Assembly: GCA_022798155.1 (NCBI GenBank)
Contig: JAAWLY010000017.1
Location: 1-19,794, forward strand
Source of the DNA: Lawsonibacter sp.
GTDB taxonomy: Bacteria; Bacillota; Clostridia; Oscillospirales; Oscillospiraceae
DNA length: 19,794 nucleotides
Reading direction: 5' to 3'
Shown: in pieces, positions 15,070-19,794 of the stretch
Layout: every line of letters starts with the position of its first letter
Position numbering within the stretch: position 1 is the first letter of the stretch
Program-made: the position numbers and the translations under genes
Notes under the pieces: generated by a model
Databases searched by the model: none
Seen by the model: only the letters and a program-made list of their open reading frames with translations
Told to the model about the DNA's origin: nothing

Positions 15070-16437
15070 ATGAAAAAATATCGTTTTCTTTCGCTGCTCC
15101 TTTTGCTCCCCATGCTCCTCTCCCTGCTGGCCCCCGTTTCGGCGGCGGGACAGCAGGACGAGCTGGACCTGTTCTGCACCAACGCCGTGCTGCTGGACGC
15201 CAACCACGGTGAAATTCTCTACAACAAGGGGGCCAACGAGCGGGCCTACCCCGCCAGCATCACCAAGGTGATGACCGCCCTGCTGGTGATGGAGGCCATC
15301 TCCTATGGCCAGCTCTCCCCCAGCACCGTGGTCACGGTAAGCCAGACTGCGGTGGAGGGCATCCCCAGCGAGTATGTCACCGGCGGTTTTAAGGCGGGAG
15401 AAAACGTGTCCATCGAGGACCTGCTCTACTGTATGCTGCTGGAGTCGGACTGCGACGCCAGCAACATCCTGGGCGAGGCGGTAGACGGCACGGTGGAGGA
15501 CTTTGTGGCCCACATGAACCGCAGGGTTGGGGAGCTGGACTGCCAGGGAACCCACTTTACTAACACCTATGGCCTCCACAACGAAAGCCACTACTCCACC
15601 GCCTACGACCTGGCCCTTATCATGCAGGCCGCTCTGGAGTATGACTTGTTCCGCACGGTGATCCAGACGGCCCAGTACAAGGTTCCTGCCACAAATCTGT
15701 CCGGCGAGCGGTTTTTCTACAATAAAAACGCCCTGATCTCTAATTTGTATTACACGGGCTATGTCTATGACAAGTGCATCGGCGGCAAAACGGGCACCAC
15801 CGACGACGCGGGCCGGTGTCTGGTGGCCGCCGCCGAGGACGGGGACGAGCTGCTGATCTCGGTGGTGCTGGGCTCCGGGCCCATGCCGGTGCCCGGGGAG
15901 GATGATCTGAAGCAGGGCCAGTTCCGGGAGAGCAAGCGGCTGCTGGAGTACGGCTTTGACAACTTCCATCGGGTGACCATCACCAAGGACAGCGAACCGG
16001 TGGGCAAGGTGAGGGTCACCATGTCCCGTCAGGCCGACGAGGTCAACGTAAAGGCCCAGGGCTCCATCACCAAAACCCTGCCCAAGTCCATGGATGTGGA
16101 CGATATTGAAGCTGACATCCGCCTTTTCGCCGACGAGGTGGAGGCCCCGGTGGAAGCCGGTCAGGTGATGGGCGTGATGACCCTATCCTACAACGGCGAG
16201 ACCTACGGCAAGCTGGACCTGGTGGCCGTCACGTCGGTGGAGCGCTCCGAGCTGCTGTATAAAAAAGAGCAGTTTTTCACCTTTTTCCAGAGCACGGAGG
16301 TCAAGCTGGCCCTTGCCGCCACAGCGCTGGTCGCCGCGCTGATCGTCCTGCGCCTGCTGGTCTTCCAGAAAAAACGCCGCCCCCGGGCCGGCGCGGGAAC
16401 CCGCAGCCGGGGGAACTATCGGGGCGGGAAACGGTAG
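15070..16437 (+). CDS. dacF: D-alanyl-D-alanine carboxypeptidase (DacF/PBP5 type), unusual SxN motif
   Basis: 455-residue low-molecular-weight penicillin-binding protein that trims the terminal D-Ala of peptidoglycan stem peptides outside the membrane. A signal peptide (1-26, ending SAAG) is followed by the peptidase S11 domain: active-site SITK (Ser63, Lys66) and KTG at 240-242. The second motif, normally SxN (as in SANDA or SGNDA), reads SDC at 126-128 in the context LESDCDASN, an unusual change. A PBP5-like C-terminal beta domain (about 310-400) follows, then a membrane segment (about 416-436) and a basic tail, so the anchor is a real transmembrane helix. The ATG follows GGAG. The terminator downstream shows it is a single-gene unit. 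Spore versus vegetative role is open. Confidence 0.92.
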   Translation: MKKYRFLSLLLLLPMLLSLLAPVSAAGQQDELDLFCTNAVLLDANHGEILYNKGANERAYPASITKVMTALLVMEAISYGQLSPSTVVTVSQTAVEGIPSEYVTGGFKAGENVSIEDLLYCMLLESDCDASNILGEAVDGTVEDFVAHMNRRVGELDCQGTHFTNTYGLHNESHYSTAYDLALIMQAALEYDLFRTVIQTAQYKVPATNLSGERFFYNKNALISNLYYTGYVYDKCIGGKTGTTDDAGRCLVAAAEDGDELLISVVLGSGPMPVPGEDDLKQGQFRESKRLLEYGFDNFHRVTITKDSEPVGKVRVTMSRQADEVNVKAQGSITKTLPKSMDVDDIEADIRLFADEVEAPVEAGQVMGVMTLSYNGETYGKLDLVAVTSVERSELLYKKEQFFTFFQSTEVKLALAATALVAALIVLRLLVFQKKRRPRAGAGTRSRGNYRGGKR

Positions 16438-16477
16438 CCCGTCCGAAAAGCCGGATTATATCCGACCCACACTCCCC

Positions 16478-16508
16478 ACGGCGGCCTTCTGGCCGCCGTT
16501 TTCCTTTC
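16478..16508 (+). terminator. Terminator after the carboxypeptidase gene
   Basis: Perfect 9-bp stem ACGGCGGCC (16478-16486) / GGCCGCCGT (16491-16499) with loop TTCT, followed by TTTCCTTT. From here to about 16670 I see no gene; there is only an inverted repeat CGTTTATCC (16595-16603) / GGATAAACG (16625-16633) and a direct repeat GAGGCGTTT (16591-16599, 16614-16622) of unknown role. Confidence 0.85.
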
Positions 16509-16679
16509 CGCGCATCCGGCTGCCGCTGTCCTCCGCCGCCTCTCTGCCGGCAAACTGGCTCCCCTTTTCCGCCGCACTGTCCGCTTGATAGAGGCGTTTA
16601 TCCGCCATCTGCTGAGGCGTTTTGGGATAAACGTCAAATAAAAATAGTTAAGCAGGCAAACCTTCTCAAAAAATGACAG

Positions 16680-16708
16680 TTCACTTTTCCCGGGCAAAGT
16701 GGTATTCT
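16680..16708 (+). promoter_or_regulatory. Promoter of the aromatic amino acid operon
   Basis: TTCACT (16680-16685), 17-base spacer, TATTCT (16703-16708). Predicted start near 16715 gives a leader of about 229 bases before aroF, containing a leader peptide and a terminator. Both boxes are partial matches but spacing and position fit. Confidence 0.55.
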
Positions 16709-16743
16709 GAGTACAGGTTTACTTGATGAGAGGAAATTTCGAT

Positions 16744-16845
16744 ATGGCTATGTATGCCTCTTACTTCTCCTATTTTGGCTTTTACGGCTTTACCTTCTTT
16801 AAGGATAAGGCTTGCTTTGGTTTGGTCAAAAGTGTGGGTATGTAA
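16744..16845 (+). CDS. Tyr/Phe-rich leader peptide of the aroF-tyrA-aroA operon
   Basis: 33-codon ORF starting ATG at 16744 with AGAGGAAA upstream and ending TAA at 16843-16845. It contains 4 Tyr and 7 Phe; residues 4-19 read YASYFSYFGFYGFTFF, ten aromatic out of sixteen. No database-type domain is present; the peptide is expected to act only by being translated. Starved for charged tRNA-Tyr or tRNA-Phe, a ribosome would stall in this run, leaving downstream RNA free to pair; a ribosome reaching the stop would cover that RNA. The position, 32 bases before a terminator hairpin and upstream of the first aromatic-pathway gene, matches classical attenuation leaders such as PheL. Confidence 0.85.
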   Translation: MAMYASYFSYFGFYGFTFFKDKACFGLVKSVGM

Positions 16846-16876
16846 GTTGGTTTTGCAGAAACCATCCGGACATGAC

Positions 16877-16907
16877 AGCCCGTGGCCGAACCGGCCGCGG
16901 GCTTTTT
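16877..16907 (+). terminator. Attenuator terminator before aroF
   Basis: 12-bp stem AGCCCGTGGCCG (16877-16888) / CGGCCGCGGGCT (16892-16903) with one G-U pair and a 3-base loop AAC, followed by TTTTT. It lies between the leader peptide and aroF, so full-strength termination would shut off the operon. Its 5' arm and loop (16884-16892) can instead pair with 16819-16827 inside the leader ORF. Confidence 0.88.
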
Positions 16908-16943
16908 GCTTCATCTCAGATCTGCTGTTAGGAGGACACCCCA

Positions 16944-17963
16944 ATGATCGTAGTTTTAAAACCCAATCACAACCCCAGTCAAATGGAGAGCCTGATTTCC
17001 TGGCTCCGGGAAAAAAACATCACCATCCACACCAGCGTCGGCCAGGCCAACACCATTCTGGGCCTGGTGGGCGACACTTCCCAGCTGGATGTGGACCTGA
17101 TCGCCGCTTTGGACATTGTGGAGGATGTCAAGCGCGTTCAGGAGCCTTACAAAAATGCCAACCGGAAGTTCCATCCCGAGGACACGGTTATTCAGGTGGG
17201 CAACACCCAGGTTGGCGGCGGGAACCTGACCATTATGGCCGGGCCCTGCTCCGTCGAGTCGGAGGAACAGGCGGTGGCCGTGGCCAAGGCGGTAAAGGCC
17301 GCCGGGGCCACCATGTTCCGGGGGGGCGCTTTCAACTCCCGCACCTCCCCCTACGCCTTTTGGGGCATGGGCGAGCGGGGGCTGGCCTATCTGAAGGCCG
17401 CCCGGGATGAGACCGGCCTGCCCATCGTCACTGAGCTGACAGACATCAACCAGCTTGCCCTGTTCCGGGATGTGGACGTTATCCAAATCGGCACCCGGAA
17501 CATGCAAAATGTCGATCTGCTCAAGGCCGTGGGCCACCAGGACAAGCCCGTTGTCCTCAAGCGGGGGCGGTCCGCCACCTATGAGGAATGGCTGATGAGC
17601 GCCGAGTATATCATGGCCGGTGGCAATGAAAATGTGATTCTCTGCGAGCGGGGCATCCGCACCTTTGAGAGCTACACCCGCAATACCCTGGACCTGGCTT
17701 CCATCCCCGTACTGCGCCGGCTGACCCACCTGCCCGTCATTGTGGACCCCAGCCATGCCACCGGCAAATACTGGCTGGTAGATTCCCTGGCCATGGGCGC
17801 CGTGGCCGCCGGGGCCGACGGTGTGCAGATTGAGGTCCACAACGACCCAGCCCACGCCCTGTGCGACGGCCCCCTGGCCCTGAAGCTGGACGCCTTCACT
17901 CCCCTGGCCGGAAAGCTGTTGGCCCTCCACGCCGCTTTGAAGGGAATGGAGGGACAGGCATGA
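16944..17963 (+). CDS. aroF: 3-deoxy-7-phosphoheptulonate (DAHP) synthase, AroF/I-beta type
   Basis: 339-residue cytoplasmic enzyme joining phosphoenolpyruvate and erythrose 4-phosphate, the first step of the shikimate pathway. An N-terminal ferredoxin-like domain (1-70), which mediates feedback control in Thermotoga-type enzymes, precedes the TIM barrel. Motifs: AGPCSVES (99-106, metal ligand Cys102), RGGAF (126-130), KRGRSATYEEW, DPSHATGK with the metal-binding His, and QIEVHNDP with the metal-binding Glu. The substrate motif usually KPRTSP reads NSRTSP (131-136), an odd change. The ATG follows GGAGGA. It is the first structural gene of the operon; its TGA overlaps the tyrA ATG. The leader shows control by attenuation. 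Confidence 0.94.
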   Translation: MIVVLKPNHNPSQMESLISWLREKNITIHTSVGQANTILGLVGDTSQLDVDLIAALDIVEDVKRVQEPYKNANRKFHPEDTVIQVGNTQVGGGNLTIMAGPCSVESEEQAVAVAKAVKAAGATMFRGGAFNSRTSPYAFWGMGERGLAYLKAARDETGLPIVTELTDINQLALFRDVDVIQIGTRNMQNVDLLKAVGHQDKPVVLKRGRSATYEEWLMSAEYIMAGGNENVILCERGIRTFESYTRNTLDLASIPVLRRLTHLPVIVDPSHATGKYWLVDSLAMGAVAAGADGVQIEVHNDPAHALCDGPLALKLDAFTPLAGKLLALHAALKGMEGQA

Positions 17964-18796
17964 AGGTTGGAATTGTCGGTCTGGGCCTGATTGGCGGGTC
18001 TATGGCCAAAAGTGTAAAAAACCGCACCAGCCACACCGTATATGGCATCGACCTGGACCAGGAGACCATGACTCTGGCCCGGCTGTGCGGAGCCATCGAC
18101 GGCCCGCTGACCCAGGAGCGCCTCTCCCATTGCGACCTGGTGCTGGTGGCCATCCGACCCCAGGCGGCGGTAAACTGGGTACGCGACCACGCCGCCCAGA
18201 TCGGAAAATCCGCCATCCTGGTGGATCTGTGCGGGGTCAAGCGGGTGGTGGTAGAGCAGATTACCCCGCTGGCTGAGGAGTATGGCTTCTCCTATATCGG
18301 CGGCCACCCCATGGCGGGCCGGGAGCGGGGGGGCTTCACCTCCTCCACCGACGATCTGTATGTGGGGGCCTCTATGATCCTCACCCCGGACAAGCGGACC
18401 GATATGAAGCTGCTGGAGACCCTCCAGGCCTTCTTCCTGGACGTGGGCTTCGCCAAGCTCACCTTCTCCCAGCCGGAGGAGCACGACCGGATCATCGCCT
18501 TCACCTCTCAGCTGGCCCACATCGTGTCCAGCGCCTATGTCAAGTCCCCCGAGGCCCAGCGCCGCCGGGGCTTCTCCGCCGGCAGCTTCCGGGATATGAC
18601 CCGGGTGGCCCGCCTGGATGAGGACATGTGGACCGAGCTGTTTCTGGACGACGCGGACTACCTCACCAAGGAGCTGGACATCCTCATTGGCCATCTGGAG
18701 GACTATCAGGCCGCTTTGCGGGCCAGAGACGCCCAACAGCTCCATGACCTGCTGAAGGAGGGCCGGGAGCTGAAGGCCACCGCCGGCGGCAACTAA
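17960..18796 (+). CDS. tyrA: Prephenate dehydrogenase, short form without ACT domain
   Basis: 278-residue NAD-dependent enzyme converting prephenate to 4-hydroxyphenylpyruvate for tyrosine synthesis. The N-terminal Rossmann fold has GLGLIGGS (7-14) and the acidic end of strand two (YGIDLD). IGGHPMAGRERGGF is the substrate-binding region, and the helical dimerisation domain includes EEHDRIIAFTSQLAH. The frame is open from 17861, but the ATG at 17960 gives the exact family start (MKVGIVGLGLIGGS), follows GGAGGG, and overlaps the aroF stop (ATGA). Many Firmicute TyrA proteins have a C-terminal ACT domain for tyrosine feedback; this one ends without it. aroA follows 18 bases downstream. Confidence 0.93.
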   Translation: MKVGIVGLGLIGGSMAKSVKNRTSHTVYGIDLDQETMTLARLCGAIDGPLTQERLSHCDLVLVAIRPQAAVNWVRDHAAQIGKSAILVDLCGVKRVVVEQITPLAEEYGFSYIGGHPMAGRERGGFTSSTDDLYVGASMILTPDKRTDMKLLETLQAFFLDVGFAKLTFSQPEEHDRIIAFTSQLAHIVSSAYVKSPEAQRRRGFSAGSFRDMTRVARLDEDMWTELFLDDADYLTKELDILIGHLEDYQAALRARDAQQLHDLLKEGRELKATAGGN

Positions 18797-18814
18797 CGGG
18801 ATGGAGGGTTGAGG

Positions 18815-19794
18815 ATGGATATACGCATCACCCCCGGCCCCCTGGAGGGGACCGTTACCCCGCCCCCCAGCAAGTCCCAGGCCCACCGGGCCATTCTGGC
18901 CGCCGCACTGACCAATGGGACCAGCACCATTCAAAATGTGGCCCTCTCCCAGGACATCGAGGCCACCCTGCGCTGTATCAGCGCTCTGGGCGGCGGGTGG
19001 GAACAGGAAGGAGACCGCCTGCGGGTCAGCGGGGTCTGGAGCCGGGAGTGGGACACCGCTGGGCTGCCTTACCTGGACTGCGGGGAGTCGGGCTCCACCC
19101 TGCGTTTTCTGATTCCCATTGCGCTGACGCTGAACAACGGCGGCGTTTTCACCGGTCGGGGCCGGCTGATGGAGCGGCCCCAAAAGCCCTACTTTGACAT
19201 TTTTGACGAGAAGGGCATCTTCTATGAGCAGAAGGCCGGAGTCCTCACCCTCCGGGGGGAGCTGGAGTCGGGGGAGTACTGGCTCCCTGGCAATGTGTCC
19301 AGCCAGTTTGTCACCGGCCTGCTCTACGCCCTGCCCCTGATGGAGTGGGAGAGCCGAATTGTCCTCACTTCACCCCTGGAGAGCCGGGGCTATGTGGATA
19401 TGACCCTGGATGTGTTGAGGGACTTCGGAATTACGGTGGAGAATCAGAACTATGAGCGGTTTCTCGTTCCGGGGGACCAGTGGTGTACGGCCCGGGACTA
19501 CGCCATTGAGGCGGATTGGTCTCAGGCGGCGTTCTGGCTGGCGGCGGGTTCATTGGGAAATCCGGTGCTGACGGTTGGCCTGAGCGACCAGTCCACCCAA
19601 GGGGATCGGGTGATTGACGAACATTTTGCCAGCTTCGCCTGGGGGACGTGGCGGACGGTGGAGATTGACGTCTCCGACTGTCCCGACCTGCTCCCACCCC
19701 TGGCCGTCATGGCGGCCTTCCACGACGGGGCCACCCGCCTGACCAACGCCGCCCGGCTGCGGCTGAAGGAGAGCGACCGGCTGGCCACCGTCAC
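18815..19794 (+). CDS. aroA: 5-enolpyruvylshikimate-3-phosphate synthase (cut by window end)
   Basis: First 326 codons of EPSP synthase, open to the last base with no stop. The enzyme transfers the enolpyruvyl group of PEP to shikimate 3-phosphate. Motifs seen are PSKSQAHRAILAAAL (near 16-30), DCGESGSTLRFLIP, the GNVSSQFVTGLLYALP stretch, SRGYVDMTLDVLRDFG, EADWSQAAFWLAAG, DCPDLLPPLAVMAAF with the catalytic Asp region, and LRLKESDRLA. About 100 residues should lie beyond the window. The ATG at 18815 is preceded by GGAGGG (18803-18808). It is the third structural gene of the operon controlled by the aromatic leader peptide, and more shikimate genes may follow. Confidence 0.93.
   Translation, partial: MDIRITPGPLEGTVTPPPSKSQAHRAILAAALTNGTSTIQNVALSQDIEATLRCISALGGGWEQEGDRLRVSGVWSREWDTAGLPYLDCGESGSTLRFLIPIALTLNNGGVFTGRGRLMERPQKPYFDIFDEKGIFYEQKAGVLTLRGELESGEYWLPGNVSSQFVTGLLYALPLMEWESRIVLTSPLESRGYVDMTLDVLRDFGITVENQNYERFLVPGDQWCTARDYAIEADWSQAAFWLAAGSLGNPVLTVGLSDQSTQGDRVIDEHFASFAWGTWRTVEIDVSDCPDLLPPLAVMAAFHDGATRLTNAARLRLKESDRLATV

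Noticed and set aside
16715..16943. T-box riboswitch upstream of aroF
   Set aside because: No T-box sequence (AGGGTGGNACCGCG-like) is present; the leader peptide explains the terminator better.
16416..16944. Two minus-strand open frames of 93 and 87 residues
   Set aside because: They run across the carboxypeptidase terminator and the aromatic leader; composition is not protein-like and no ribosome binding sites support them.
17672..19183. 503-residue minus-strand open frame
   Set aside because: Antisense to aroF, tyrA and aroA, all of which have strong family motifs and ribosome binding sites.
1..19794. CRISPR arrays, tRNA or rRNA genes
   Set aside because: No regularly spaced repeats and no cloverleaf or rRNA sequences were recognised by eye.

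Overview
The window looks like a piece of chromosome from a GC-rich, spore-forming, low-flagella-type gut Firmicute, most likely Oscillospiraceae (Flavonifractor/Intestinimonas/Lawsonibacter-like). The evidence is the high-GC coding, strong Gram-positive ribosome binding sites (GGAGG), sigma-A type promoters, and spore-related genes (ymxH, a GerMN lipoprotein, a DacF-type carboxypeptidase). The family assignment is inferred from gene content and style, not from a search.

Layout. (1) 1-1668 is the tail of a mobile element: a large serine recombinase, visibly lower in GC than its neighbours, whose 5' end looks damaged or cut, followed by hairpins and a terminator. (2) 1945-5539 (minus) holds ymxH and a three-gene OpuC/ProVWX-type uptake system: ATPase with CBS domains, permease, and a permease fused to its binding protein. 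A clear sigma-A promoter precedes it, with a leader containing a terminator. (3) 5850-7539 (plus) holds a membrane GT2 glycosyltransferase and an unknown lipoprotein, closed by a strong terminator. (4) 7603-10081 (minus) holds a DUF3783 protein, a FIST sensor protein and a membrane-free chemoreceptor-like signalling protein. (5) 10099-10257 is a 159-bp long-hairpin repeat. (6) 10287-11570 (minus) is metY with its own promoter; a 76-bp inverted-repeat element lies just upstream. (7) 11713-14896 (minus) is a comEA-like gene, response regulator, sensor kinase and GerMN lipoprotein. (8) 15070-16437 (plus) is a D-Ala-D-Ala carboxypeptidase. (9) 16703-19794 (plus) is an aromatic amino acid operon: leader peptide, terminator, DAHP synthase, prephenate dehydrogenase, EPSP synthase (cut by the window end).

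The most striking item is the leader before the DAHP synthase gene. A 33-codon ORF with its own ribosome binding site carries 4 Tyr and 7 Phe codons, ten of them within 16 consecutive codons, and is followed by a 12-bp terminator hairpin with a T run. Alternative pairings that would break the terminator can be drawn by hand. This is the layout of ribosome-mediated attenuation, as in the enterobacterial pheA and trp leaders, here controlling aroF-tyrA-aroA. Other points of interest are a terminator in the opuCA leader, a possible split FIST/chemoreceptor sensor, changed catalytic-motif residues in the carboxypeptidase and DAHP synthase, and two structured repeats.
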